A stretch of 64,000 bases of DNA. Origin: Motiliproteus coralliicola (GTDB lineage Bacteria > Pseudomonadota > Gammaproteobacteria > Pseudomonadales > Balneatricaceae). The notes under the pieces were generated by a model. That model did not search any database and was not told the origin of the DNA. It saw only the letters and a list, made by a program, of their open reading frames with translations. The stretch is from positions 372,001 to 436,000 of the forward strand of contig NZ_QQOH01000001.1 in assembly GCF_003345655.1 (NCBI RefSeq). Reading direction: 5' to 3'. Below are positions 26,208-35,037 of this stretch, piece by piece; position 1 is the first letter of the stretch, and every line of letters starts with the position of its first letter. The translations under genes were made by a program, and so were the position numbers.

Positions 26208-27131
26208 GGTAACTACGATTAAGTCCCGTTTTTTGGACCACTCTGCCTATCAAGCCGAAAAGGCGGCCTAGTCGTCCAAACATTGCTCGTTTCTGCCCAT
26301 CTGCATGCCGGTTTTCCGGCAAGCAGACGGATTTATCCTACGCTCGCAGTATCTGATCCACCCTGGCGATGTTCGCCAACATAAAGAGCATCGCCAGCTT
26401 GCTGTCATTCTTCATCAGCCCACGATAGCGGGTTTTGATGAAATCAAACTGACACTTTATGATCCGAAACGGATGTTCAACCTTGGCTCGGATGCTGGCC
26501 TTCATGTATTCGATGCTCAGCAAGGTTTTATTGATTTGTGGGTGCTTTCTCGGTTCCTTGACCTTGCTAGGGCCCTCGGCGATATGCCAATCGACCGGCT
26601 CATCTTTGAGTTCGTCGCGTTTCTCAACCCCTCGATAGCCATTGTCAGCAAAGACGAACTCTTCTTCACCATGCAATAGATTTGCTGCCTGGTTTAGGTC
26701 GTGCTCGTTGGCGGCTGTCGTCGTAAAACTATGCGTAAGGCCAGATCCGGCGTCTACGCCAATATGGGCCTTCATCCCGAAATGCCACTGATTGCCTTTC
26801 TTTGTTTGGTGCATTTCAGGATCACGCTTACCCGCTTTGTTGTCGATGGAACTAGGGGCTTCAATGATAGTGGCATCCATCAACGTGCCTTCTTTAATTA
26901 ACGGATAAGGGCGACGACCATTGCCTGCCTTTGGATAGTGAGGCTCTATCACCGCTATCAAGCGAGACCAGGGAATCAGATTTTCCATGCGACCAAGAAA
27001 CTTCTCTTTGCGAGCTTGACGAGTTTGTTGGTGAACTCGCTATCAGCGAAGGAGAGTTGTTGGTCCATGAAAAGCCCTCAGTACATCAGAGCTTGGATTG
27101 TCTCATGCTGAGGGACTTATTCGCAGTTACC
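26208..27131 (-). mobile_element. Defective IS5-family insertion sequence
   Basis: 924-bp element. The ends form an imperfect inverted repeat (GGTAACTACGATTAAGTCCC on the left; the complement of the right end differs at two positions). Flanks are CTAG on the left (26204-26207) and CTAA on the right (27132-27135), fitting the YTAR 4-bp target duplication of this group with one base changed. Its transposase is disrupted. Confidence 0.85.
26338..27068 (-). pseudogene. Disrupted IS5-family transposase
   Basis: The reading begins [15 protein letters not shown], then loses frame within an AAA run near codon 15, and resumes as [18 protein letters not shown] second lesion joins NGRRPYPL directly to [17 protein letters not shown], removing roughly 85-90 codons that normally include the first DDE region. 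The remaining C-terminal part keeps [23 protein letters not shown] and RAKVEHPFR (Y-(2)-R-(3)-E-(6)-K-like motif region). An intact member would be about 320 aa. It cannot be an active transposase. Confidence 0.85.
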
Positions 27132-27182
27132 CTAATCAGTCCCGGCAGCCGGGCTTAGGAAGCGGATGCCGGGACTAAGAAG

Positions 27183-28325
27183 TTACTCTTTAACCAGGTC
27201 GCGCGAAATCACCTCTTTCATAATCTCGGAAGTGCCGGCGTAGATCGTTTGAATCCGGGCGTCGACATAGAAGCGTGAAATCGGGTATTCGCTGGTATAG
27301 CCGTAGCCGCCGAACAGTTGCAGGCATTGATCGACCACTCGCTTTTGCATCTCGGTGACGCTGAGCTTGAGGGTTGCCGCCTCCACGGTGGTCATCGTCT
27401 TGGCTTCGTATTTGGCCATGCAATGATTCAGGTAGGCATTGCTGAGCTCGATATCGGTGTGGATCTCTGCCAGTTGGAAGCGGGTATTCTGGAAGTCGGC
27501 GATGCGCTGGCGGAAGGCGCGGCGCTCTTTGACGTAGTCGATGGTCAGCTCCAACGCGCCTTCGGCCGATCCCACCGCCTGGGTAGCACAGCCCAGACGC
27601 TCCCGCGGCAGTTCCTGCATCAGGTAGAAGAATCCGTGGTTTTCCTCACCCAGCAGGGCGTCGGCGGGGACGCGTAGGTTGTCGAAGAACAGCTCGGCGG
27701 TATCGCTGCTGTGCTGACCGATCTTCTCGATCTGCTTACCGCGAGAGAATCCGGGCAGGCTGGCATCGACCAGGAACAGCGAGATTCCCTTGGCGCCGGC
27801 ATCGGGGTCGGTCTTGGCGCAGACGATCACCAGGTCGGCGTGGATGCCGTTGGTGATAAAGGTCTTGCTACCGTTGAGGATCCAGTCGTCGCCGTCACGA
27901 ACCGCGCTGGTCCGAATCGCCGCCAGGTCGCTGCCCGCGCCCGGCTCGGTCATGGCGATGGCGCCGACACAGTCACCGGTCACCATCGGCGGCAGCCACT
28001 GCTGTTTCTGGCTGTCCGAACCGATATGCCAGATGTAGGGCGCGACGATGTTGGAGTGGATGTTGTAAGCCGAGGCCAGGCCGCCGAAGCAGAGGCGGGA
28101 CATCTCTCGGAGTATTAGCTGGCAGACTTCGAAGGATGCGCCGGCGGCGCCATACTGCTCGTCGAGATCGGGGCACAGCATGCCGGCCTGGCCCAGGGTG
28201 TGCCAGATCTCGCGGGGCATGATGCCCGCTTTTTCCCAGGCCTCGTAGTGGGGGGCCACCTCCTGTTCCAGTGCGCGAAGGGTCATATCTCGAAATAGTT
28301 GCAGTTCTTCGGCATTACCGGTCAT
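27183..28325 (-). CDS. Acyl-CoA dehydrogenase (LCAD-like)
   Basis: 380 aa from the ATG at 28325 (AAGGA 9 nt upstream), the usual length. FAD and substrate motifs: IAMTEPGAGSDLAAIRTSA, NGSKTFITNG, and QLFGGYGYTSEYPISR. The catalytic glutamate is probably the one in MQELPRERL, as in long-chain/isovaleryl types, because the C-terminal site reads YAGTSEIM rather than YEGT. It catalyses alpha,beta-dehydrogenation of an acyl-CoA with electrons going to ETF. It is divergent from the enoyl-CoA hydratase at 28666, and the gap holds a CAAGCGCTTG palindrome. Confidence 0.87.
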   Translation of the reverse strand: MTGNAEELQLFRDMTLRALEQEVAPHYEAWEKAGIMPREIWHTLGQAGMLCPDLDEQYGAAGASFEVCQLILREMSRLCFGGLASAYNIHSNIVAPYIWHIGSDSQKQQWLPPMVTGDCVGAIAMTEPGAGSDLAAIRTSAVRDGDDWILNGSKTFITNGIHADLVIVCAKTDPDAGAKGISLFLVDASLPGFSRGKQIEKIGQHSSDTAELFFDNLRVPADALLGEENHGFFYLMQELPRERLGCATQAVGSAEGALELTIDYVKERRAFRQRIADFQNTRFQLAEIHTDIELSNAYLNHCMAKYEAKTMTTVEAATLKLSVTEMQKRVVDQCLQLFGGYGYTSEYPISRFYVDARIQTIYAGTSEIMKEVISRDLVKE

Positions 28326-28558
28326 AGGTCGAATTCCTTGGCTGAAATGGTGATGGCGGTGGCTGGCAATCAAGCGTGACAATGGCGTTACACAGCTACC
28401 GATGATAGCCCCAGTTTGCTCAACCTCTTAGTTTCAGACAATGATCAAAGATGACAGTCTAAATAGACAAAAAGTTACATGCATTGGTCTTTGAGTTCAG
28501 TTATTAGGCTGTTTGGCTGAGTTGTTGTTTTATAAGTAAAAGACAAAACCGATCACAC

Positions 28559-28568
28559 CAAGCGCTTG
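28559..28568. promoter_or_regulatory. CAAGCGCTTG operator candidate, copy 1
   Basis: Perfect 10-bp palindrome in the 340-bp divergent region, 97 bp upstream of the hydratase start. On the minus strand the shared core with copy 2 (37660) extends to CAAGCGCTTGGT. The rest of 28326-28665 contains no gene. Confidence 0.5.
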
Positions 28569-28665
28569 ATAGGCTTGCTGCCTTTGTGTAGGGTGATTTG
28601 CATTGCAAGAGCTGTCGCTCTGTCATAAAGAGAATGAATCCACAGGTTAAGTAGAGGAGAGCAGA

Positions 28666-29439
28666 ATGGCGAATCAAGGGGTTAATATCCGCGAAGAGGG
28701 CGCTGTACGGGTGCTCGAGCTGGATAATCCGGCACGTCGTAATGCCTTGTCATTGGCGATGTACACCGAGCTGAGGCTGCAACTGGAGGCGGCTGAGCGT
28801 GAAGCGTCGGTTCGAGCGCTGGTGATCAGCGGCAGTCAGGAGGTGTTCTGCAGCGGCAATGATCTTGATGATTTTATCTCCGGACCGCGGATGAATCAGA
28901 ACCACCCCACCATCCGTTTTATGGAGGCGTTGCGGGCCTTCAGTAAACCGGTGGTTGCTGCCGTCGAAGGGCCTGCGGTAGGGATTGGGACCACGCTGCT
29001 GCTCCACTGTGATCTGGTCTACGCCGGTAAGTCGGCGTTTTTGCAGATGCCGTTCGTGCAGTTGGGAATCTGTCCCGAGTACGGCTCCAGCTACCTGCTG
29101 CCTCGGATGATGGGGTATCAGCGGGCGGCGGAGCTGCTGATGCTAGGCGAGCGCATCACCGCTGAGCAGGGACAGGCGATGGGGCTGATCAATCAGGTGG
29201 TGGCTGACGCAGAGGCACTGCAGCAGGCCATGAGCGCGGCGCAACGGTTGGCAGCGGCGCCGCCGAGGGCGATGCGTGAATGCAAGCGGCTGCTGGTGGA
29301 AGGTCAGCGCGAACGGATTTCGGCTGCGATGGATGATGAACTGAAAGTCTTAGCTGTTGCGCTCGGGTACGGCGAGATGGAAGAAGCGGTTACCGCGTTT
29401 AAGGAGAAGCGGGCGCCGGATTTCAGCCGGTTCAGCTAG
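28666..29439 (+). CDS. Enoyl-CoA hydratase/isomerase family protein
   Basis: 257 aa crotonase-fold enzyme. The oxyanion-hole segments are FCSGNDLDDF and GPAVGIGTTLLLHCD; LGICPEYGSSYLLPRMMG supplies a single PE glutamate, a pattern commoner in the isomerase/PaaG-like subgroup than in classical hydratases with two catalytic Glu. A good ribosome-binding site (GAGGAG) precedes the ATG. It acts on an enoyl-CoA, likely partnering the divergent acyl-CoA dehydrogenase. Confidence 0.85.
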   Translation: MANQGVNIREEGAVRVLELDNPARRNALSLAMYTELRLQLEAAEREASVRALVISGSQEVFCSGNDLDDFISGPRMNQNHPTIRFMEALRAFSKPVVAAVEGPAVGIGTTLLLHCDLVYAGKSAFLQMPFVQLGICPEYGSSYLLPRMMGYQRAAELLMLGERITAEQGQAMGLINQVVADAEALQQAMSAAQRLAAAPPRAMRECKRLLVEGQRERISAAMDDELKVLAVALGYGEMEEAVTAFKEKRAPDFSRFS

Positions 29440-29516
29440 TCCCCGTAGCAAACGCTTCAAGGGCCCGCTGTTCTGCCGGGCCCTATCACATACTACCGCT
29501 GCCTTCGTTGTTCTGA

Positions 29517-30134
29517 TTAGCTATTAGCGAGGGCCCGCTGCAATGCGGGACGACACTTCAGGCGTGCCAGGTACTCCCGGGTTTGGGGGGTATAGTCCTT
29601 GCTCGTATCGGTTCCCAATTCCCCTAGTAGCAACGCATAGCCGACTGCAATATCGGCAATAGTGAAGCGATCGTCGCAGAGGAAATCGTGCTGTTCCAGA
29701 TGGGCATCGAGCTTGCGCAGCCGAGCCAGATACCATTGGCGGTAATCCTCCGCCACCTGGGGTTGCTTCCGCTCATCCGGTTCAAACTGGCCGTAACGCA
29801 GCACCAGGGTTTGCGGGAAGGTCAGGGTCGCGTCACTGTGGTAGAGCCAGTTCAGGTAGGCGCCATATTCGGGATGCTCGGGAGGCAGTCCGAAATCGTA
29901 ACGCTGATATTTTTCCACCAGATAATGGCCGATGGCGCTTGATTCGGTCATCTCGGTGTCACCGTCGCGGAAAAAGGGGACGGTCCCCAGCGGATTGATC
30001 TCCAGGTAGTCCTTGTGGAAGACACGGGGCGGAAATTGCAGTGTCTCCAGGCGGTAATCCAGCCCCATCTCCTCCAACGCCCACAGCGGTCGCAGTGAGC
30101 GGGAGTCCTTACAGTGCCAAAGCGTGATTGTCAT
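29517..30134 (-). CDS. Glutathione S-transferase
   Basis: 205 aa, cytoplasmic. The N-terminal thioredoxin-fold domain (residues 1-80) has LWHCKDSRSLRPLWALEEM, the glutathione-binding PLGTVPFF cis-proline loop and TESSAIGHYL; the C-terminal domain is all-helical (FTIADIAVGYALLL). The first-strand catalytic residue may be Ser12. It starts 46 nt after the SDR gene and is probably the last gene of the carboxylase operon, where it could detoxify reactive enoyl intermediates; that role is inferred. Confidence 0.86.
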   Translation of the reverse strand: MTITLWHCKDSRSLRPLWALEEMGLDYRLETLQFPPRVFHKDYLEINPLGTVPFFRDGDTEMTESSAIGHYLVEKYQRYDFGLPPEHPEYGAYLNWLYHSDATLTFPQTLVLRYGQFEPDERKQPQVAEDYRQWYLARLRKLDAHLEQHDFLCDDRFTIADIAVGYALLLGELGTDTSKDYTPQTREYLARLKCRPALQRALANS

Positions 30135-30180
30135 TCATTGCTCCTCGGTAGCGTTGTCTGCCGGTTTCGGGTGGCTGGCG

Positions 30181-31008
30181 TCAGGGATCGACGAACAGGT
30201 CGATCTGCAACTCGACGCAGTCGGGGGCGTGGTTGTAGTGCTCGAAATCCTGGTAGCCCCTGTCTCGGAGCAGATCCTCATCGATAAAGGTTTCGCCGCT
30301 GACAGCCCGGCTGTCGCTGGTCAAGATCTCGTAGGCCGCATCGGCCATGATCGCCGGTTTGCGGGAGGCATTGAGCAGATCCTTGTCGATGGCAAATTCC
30401 ACCGCCGCTGTCGCGATGGTGGTCTTTGGCCACAGCGCGTTGGAGGCGATGCCGTGGTCTCGCAGCTCCTCCGCCAGTCCGAGCGCAATCAGGCTCATGC
30501 TGTACTTGGTCAGGGTGTAGGGAATATGGGCCCCCAACCAGTGCTTGCCGAGATTGAGGGGCGGCGACAGGGTGATGATGTGCGGATTGTCAGATCGCTT
30601 CAGGTAGGGGATGGCGGCTTGAGAACAGGCCAGGGTCCCCCGGGTATTGATCGAATGGATCAAGTCGAAGCGCTTCAGCGGTGTGTTCTGGCTGTTCTCC
30701 AGAAAGATGGCGCTGGCGTTGTTGATCAACGCATCGATACCGCCGAAGGTGTCCGCCGCCAGTTCCATGGCCTGCTGCACCTGCTGCTCGTCGCGGACAT
30801 CCAGCTTGATGGCCAGCGCCTTACCGCCGGCTGCCTCAACTTCCTTGGCGACGCTGTGAATGGTGCCGGCCAGTTTCGGGTGCGGCTGGCCGGACTTGGC
30901 GGCGATCACAATATTGGCGCCATCCCGGGCACAGCGCAGGGCGATCTCGCGACCGATTCCGCGGCTGGCGCCGGTGATAAAGATCGTTCGATTGGACAAA
31001 CTTGCCAT
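30181..31008 (-). CDS. atuG: SDR-family oxidoreductase (AtuG/HSDL2-like)
   Basis: 275 aa. Cofactor motif TGASRGIG near residue 12, LINNASAI in strand 4, and catalytic YTLTK after a conserved serine-containing strand (ITLSPP). The HSDL2-like NIVIAAKSGQPHPKLAGTIHS insertion and C-terminal ...DLFVDP ending place it with AtuG/HSDL2-type SDRs rather than FabG. It lies 18 nt after the biotin carboxylase gene, the position of atuG in the Pseudomonas acyclic-terpene cluster. The symbol rests on family resemblance plus gene order. Confidence 0.74.
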   Translation of the reverse strand: MASLSNRTIFITGASRGIGREIALRCARDGANIVIAAKSGQPHPKLAGTIHSVAKEVEAAGGKALAIKLDVRDEQQVQQAMELAADTFGGIDALINNASAIFLENSQNTPLKRFDLIHSINTRGTLACSQAAIPYLKRSDNPHIITLSPPLNLGKHWLGAHIPYTLTKYSMSLIALGLAEELRDHGIASNALWPKTTIATAAVEFAIDKDLLNASRKPAIMADAAYEILTSDSRAVSGETFIDEDLLRDRGYQDFEHYNHAPDCVELQIDLFVDP

Positions 31009-31026
31009 GGGCAGTCTCCTTGCTGA

Positions 31027-33015
31027 TTAGTCCGTCGCCGAGGCTGTTACGCTGGCCAGCAGTTGGCGGATTTTGACCTGGTCGCCGGCTTGGATGCTCA
31101 GGCTCTCGACCACGCCATCGACGTCGGCCTTGAGTTGGTGCTCCATCTTCATCGCTTCGAGTATCACCAGGGTTTGGCCCTTGCTGACCTCGTCGCCCAG
31201 TTGGACCAGCACGTCGACGATGACGCCATCCATCGATGCGAGCACCCGACCGCTGCCGCTGTCCTTGCTCTCTTTCGGAGCATGGGTGACGTTGCTGAAG
31301 GCGGCGTTACCGAACTCGCTGTTCAGGTGCAGGGTATCGGCGTCGAAGTGGTAGGCGATCGTTTCACGGACACCGTTTTCGAGATAGACGCACTCTCGGC
31401 TGTCGATCCGGAGCACTTCAAAGCGGTGGCTTTGATCGGCGTGGGTCACCTGATAGCTGGGGTAGCGCCCGTGGCTGTCGACACTCAACTGTAGCTGGTA
31501 GATCTCGCCCTCATGCTCCAGACGATAGTGCCAAGGGGCCGGGGCACAGTTGCGCCAGCTCAGCAGGTCGGGATTGTGGGCGCTGTTGCGACCCTGGTGG
31601 GTATACATCAGCAGGGCGGCCAGTCCGAGGGTGCGCTCCGATGGCGGTGCGGCCTGGATGCTGGGGTCGGCCTCAAAATGCTGTTCGATAAAGGCGGTGG
31701 TGGCCTGACCTTCGGTGAACACCGGATGGCGCAGGATATTGGCCAGAAAACGCTGGTTATTGTTGACCCCCAGCAACAGGGTGTCTTCTACCGCACAGGC
31801 CAGGCGTCGGCGGGCTTCTTCACGATTGCTGCCGTAGGCGATGATCTTGGCCAGCAGCGGATCGTAATGGGGGCTGACCGGCTGACCTTCGCGGATACCG
31901 TGATCGATCCGTACCCCTTCGCTTTGGGGCAGCTCCCAGCGCAGCACATCGCCGGTCTGGGGCATAAAGTTGTTGCGCGGATCCTCGGCGTAGAGACGAA
32001 CCTCCATCGCATGGCCCTGGAGCTGAATCTGCTCCTGGGTCAGCGGCAGCGGTTCACCGGCCGCTACCCGGATCTGCCAGGCGACCAGATCCTGTCCGGT
32101 GATCAGTTCGGTGACCGGATGCTCCACCTGCAGACGGGTGTTCATCTCCAGAAAGTAAAAGTTACCCTGATGATCGACCAGGAACTCGACCGTGCCAGCG
32201 CCCTGGTAGTGACAGGCCTTGGCCGCATTGACGGCGGCTTCGCCCATGCGTCGACGCAGGGCCTCGTCGACAAAGGGGGAGGGCGCTTCTTCGACCACTT
32301 TTTGGTGACGGCGCTGAATGGAACAGTCGCGCTCGCCCAGATAGACACAGTTACCCTGCTGGTCGGCGAACACCTGAATCTCGATGTGGCGCGGCTCGAT
32401 CACCGCCCGCTCCAGAATCATCTCATCGCTACCAAAGGCGCTGGCCGCTTCCGAGCGGGCGGTCTTGATGCTGGCTTCCAACTCTCTCTGTTCGAATACC
32501 AGCCGCATGCCTCGGCCACCGCCGCCGGAGCTGGCCTTCACCATCAATGGGAAACCGATCCGTTGAGCCTCTTCTAGCAGACGCTCGAGCCGTTGGTCAC
32601 TGTCCTGATAGCCGGGAATGCAGGGGACGTCGGCCTCGATCATCGCCACTTTGGATAACCGCTTGCTGCCCATCAGCTCGATGGCGTCGGCTTTGGGGCC
32701 GATAAAGGTGATGCCCGCCGCTTCACAGGCGCGGGCAAAGTCGGCGTTTTCAGACAGGAAACCGTAGCCGGGATGGATGGCGTCGGCCTGGCTTCGCTTG
32801 GCGGCGTCGAGCAGTTTGTCGGCCTGCAGATAGGATTCGCCGACCGGCGACGGGCCGATATGGACCGCCTGATCGGCGGCCTGAACGTGCAGGGCGTCGG
32901 CGTCGGCATCGCTGTAGACGGCCACGGTACGGTAACCCAGTTGTTTGGCCGTGCGGATGACCCTGACCGCAATCTCGCCTCGGTTGGCGATCAAAATCTT
33001 ATGGATACTGTTCAT
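31027..33015 (-). CDS. atuF: Biotin carboxylase/biotin carrier subunit of an acyl-CoA carboxylase (AtuF-like)
   Basis: 662 aa from the ATG at 33015 (AGGGA upstream). Domain order: N-terminal biotin-carboxylase Rossmann domain (ILIANRGEIAVRVIRTA), ATP-grasp with KASSGGGGRGMRL, RDCSIQRRHQKVVEEAPSP and MNTRLQVEHPVTE, C-terminal BC domain, a BT linker, and a biotinyl domain with the attachment lysine in EAMKMEH about 40 residues from the end. It carboxylates biotin with ATP and bicarbonate, and the partner carboxyltransferase is encoded three genes upstream. Leucine-pathway MccA (LiuD) is the alternative identity. Confidence 0.84.
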   Translation of the reverse strand: MNSIHKILIANRGEIAVRVIRTAKQLGYRTVAVYSDADADALHVQAADQAVHIGPSPVGESYLQADKLLDAAKRSQADAIHPGYGFLSENADFARACEAAGITFIGPKADAIELMGSKRLSKVAMIEADVPCIPGYQDSDQRLERLLEEAQRIGFPLMVKASSGGGGRGMRLVFEQRELEASIKTARSEAASAFGSDEMILERAVIEPRHIEIQVFADQQGNCVYLGERDCSIQRRHQKVVEEAPSPFVDEALRRRMGEAAVNAAKACHYQGAGTVEFLVDHQGNFYFLEMNTRLQVEHPVTELITGQDLVAWQIRVAAGEPLPLTQEQIQLQGHAMEVRLYAEDPRNNFMPQTGDVLRWELPQSEGVRIDHGIREGQPVSPHYDPLLAKIIAYGSNREEARRRLACAVEDTLLLGVNNNQRFLANILRHPVFTEGQATTAFIEQHFEADPSIQAAPPSERTLGLAALLMYTHQGRNSAHNPDLLSWRNCAPAPWHYRLEHEGEIYQLQLSVDSHGRYPSYQVTHADQSHRFEVLRIDSRECVYLENGVRETIAYHFDADTLHLNSEFGNAAFSNVTHAPKESKDSGSGRVLASMDGVIVDVLVQLGDEVSKGQTLVILEAMKMEHQLKADVDGVVESLSIQAGDQVKIRQLLASVTASATD

Positions 33016-33044
33016 CAATGGATCCCTAATTTGTTGTTCTGACT

Positions 33045-33857
33045 TCAGGCCGATTGTGCCCATCGGGCCGCCCGCTTCTCGACGAAGGCTTGGGTACCTT
33101 CGACTCCCTCTTCGCCCATCACGGCGGCAGAAAATTGTGCTGCTGCCTGGTCCAGTAGGGCTTCATGCTCGATTTTTCCGACGCTGAGCAGCAGCGCCTT
33201 GGTGATTCGGTTGGCTTCCGGGGCGCAGCATCGGATCTGCTGAAGTTGCTGCTCGAGCAGCGCATCCATCTTTTCGGGAGAGTCGCTGACAAAGTGCACC
33301 AAGCCGAGCTCCCTGGCTTCGTAACCGTTGAAGCGGGCGCCGGTCAGCACCAGGCGACGCGCCTGGGTCAGCCCGATTCGATCGACCACGAAGGGGGCGA
33401 TCTGGGCCGGCGGCAGACCGAGGCTGGTTTCCGGCAGGCCGAACTGGGCGTTGATATCGGCGATGGCGATATCGGCGATGCAGGCCAGACCTAAGCCGCC
33501 ACCCAGGACTGCACCCTCGAGCAGCGTGATGACGACCTGAGGCGCGTTGTTGACCTGGGTGATCATGCGACCGAAGGCGCGGTTCAGCTCGAATAGCGGA
33601 TCGACCTGGCCCTGCTGGTAGGCTTGACGGGCGCTGGCCATATCCTTGATGTCACCGCCGGCACAGAAGTTACCCTCGCTGCCGCGCAGCACCACGGCGC
33701 GGATGTCACGGCGCTCGGCGATGGCATCGAACACGCTCATCACCTCCTGCACCAGCGCCAGGTTCATGGCGTTTCGGGCCTGAGGGCGGTTCAGAGTCAG
33801 GTGCAGGACACTGCCTTGCAGCTGTAATTCGATTTCCTGGCAAATTGGTAATTGCAT
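33045..33857 (-). CDS. atuE: Enoyl-CoA hydratase (AtuE-like)
   Basis: 270 aa crotonase. Oxyanion-hole motifs FCAGGDIKDM and GAVLGGGLGLACIADIAIA; FGLPETSLGLPPAQIAPFV holds the PE-type glutamate region, and the protein ends FVEKRAARWA. GGAGG precedes the ATG, and the gap to the dehydrogenase stop is 3 nt, so translation is coupled. By position it would hydrate the carboxylated enoyl-CoA (isohexenylglutaconyl-CoA in the atu pathway, or 3-methylglutaconyl-CoA in the leucine pathway). Confidence 0.78.
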   Translation of the reverse strand: MQLPICQEIELQLQGSVLHLTLNRPQARNAMNLALVQEVMSVFDAIAERRDIRAVVLRGSEGNFCAGGDIKDMASARQAYQQGQVDPLFELNRAFGRMITQVNNAPQVVITLLEGAVLGGGLGLACIADIAIADINAQFGLPETSLGLPPAQIAPFVVDRIGLTQARRLVLTGARFNGYEARELGLVHFVSDSPEKMDALLEQQLQQIRCCAPEANRITKALLLSVGKIEHEALLDQAAAQFSAAVMGEEGVEGTQAFVEKRAARWAQSA

Positions 33858-33860
33858 CGG

Positions 33861-35021
33861 TTAGCCTCCGCTGTTGCTCGGGTGGATCGACAGCTGCTTG
33901 GCGATGATTTCGATCATCACTTCATCGGCGCCACCGCCGATCGGAATGACCCGGCAGTCGCGGTAGAAGCGGTTGATGATCGACTCCTCGACATAGCCCA
34001 TGCCGCCCCAGTACTGCAGACATTGATCCGGGATCGTGCGGCTCAGGCGTCCGACCTTGAGTTTGGCCATCGAAGCCAGTTTGGTGACGTTCTCACCGCT
34101 GACGTAGGCTTCGGTGGCACGGTAGATCAGGGCACGCAGGGCTTCGCATTCGGCCTGCATCTCCGCCAGACCGAAATAGATGCTCTGGTTGTGGAGCAGG
34201 GGTTGGCCGAAGGCTTGGCGTTCGCGGGTGTAATCGATGGTGGCACTGATACAGGTCTCCAGTTGGCTCAATGCCATCGCCGTGCCGAACAGCCGCTCCT
34301 CCTGGAACTGCTGCATCTGATAGATAAAGCCCTTGCCCTCTTCACCGATGCGGTATCGCTGCGGGACGCGCACGTTGTCAAAAAATATCGGCGCCGTATC
34401 CGAGGATCGCATTCCCAACTTGGTCAGTTTCCCGGCCACGCTCACGCCGGGGGTGTTGGCCGGTACGATGATCAGGGATTTGTTGGCGTGGCGGGGTTCA
34501 TCACCGGTATTGGCCAGCACACAGAAGTAATCGGCCTGGGTGGCGTTGGTGATCCACATCTTGCTGCCGTTGATGATGTAATCGTCACCGTCTTTCTTTG
34601 CCGTGGTGCTGATATTGGCAACGTCGGAGCCGGCATCGGGTTCGGATACCGCAATGGCGGCCACCATGTCACCGGCCAGGGCCGGGGTCAGGAACTGACG
34701 CCGCAGTTCATCACTGCCGAACTGGGCCAGCGCCGGGGTGGCCATGTTGGTCTGGACACCAATCGCCAAAGGGACGCCGCCGCAAAGTGCGGCGCCCAGC
34801 GCTTCGGCAAAAACTACCTCGTAGCTGTAATCCAGCGCCATACCGCCGTAGGCCTCGGGTTTGGTGATCCCGAGCAGTCCCAGCTCGCCCAGTTTTTTAA
34901 ACAGGCGCTGGGCGGGGAATTGGCCCTGTTCTTCCCAGCTGTCGACGTGTGGATTGATTTCGTTTTCGACAAACGCCCGTACGGTGCGTCGTAGCTCGTG
35001 ATGTTGTTCGCTAAACAGCAT
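33861..35021 (-). CDS. atuD: Acyl-CoA dehydrogenase (citronellyl-CoA dehydrogenase, AtuD-like)
   Basis: 386 aa from the ATG at 35021 (AGGAGG 9 nt upstream). Motifs VSEPDAGSDVANISTTA, NGSKMWITN, KLGMRSSDTAPIFFDNVRVPQ, QFQEERL and GGGADEVMIEIIAK. The last, with no Tyr-Glu-Gly-Thr, is characteristic of the AtuD/citronellyl-CoA dehydrogenase group rather than isovaleryl-CoA dehydrogenase. It introduces the 2,3-double bond before carboxylation. It lies 16 nt after the carboxyltransferase gene and 3 nt before the hydratase gene. Confidence 0.8.
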   Translation of the reverse strand: MLFSEQHHELRRTVRAFVENEINPHVDSWEEQGQFPAQRLFKKLGELGLLGITKPEAYGGMALDYSYEVVFAEALGAALCGGVPLAIGVQTNMATPALAQFGSDELRRQFLTPALAGDMVAAIAVSEPDAGSDVANISTTAKKDGDDYIINGSKMWITNATQADYFCVLANTGDEPRHANKSLIIVPANTPGVSVAGKLTKLGMRSSDTAPIFFDNVRVPQRYRIGEEGKGFIYQMQQFQEERLFGTAMALSQLETCISATIDYTRERQAFGQPLLHNQSIYFGLAEMQAECEALRALIYRATEAYVSGENVTKLASMAKLKVGRLSRTIPDQCLQYWGGMGYVEESIINRFYRDCRVIPIGGGADEVMIEIIAKQLSIHPSNSGG

Positions 35022-35037
35022 GTGGAATTCCTCCTGG

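Noticed and set aside
31513-32577. 354-codon plus-strand open frame opposite the biotin carboxylase gene
   Set aside because: Antisense shadow of a high-GC gene with clear carboxylase motifs on the other strand; no ribosome-binding site or family features.
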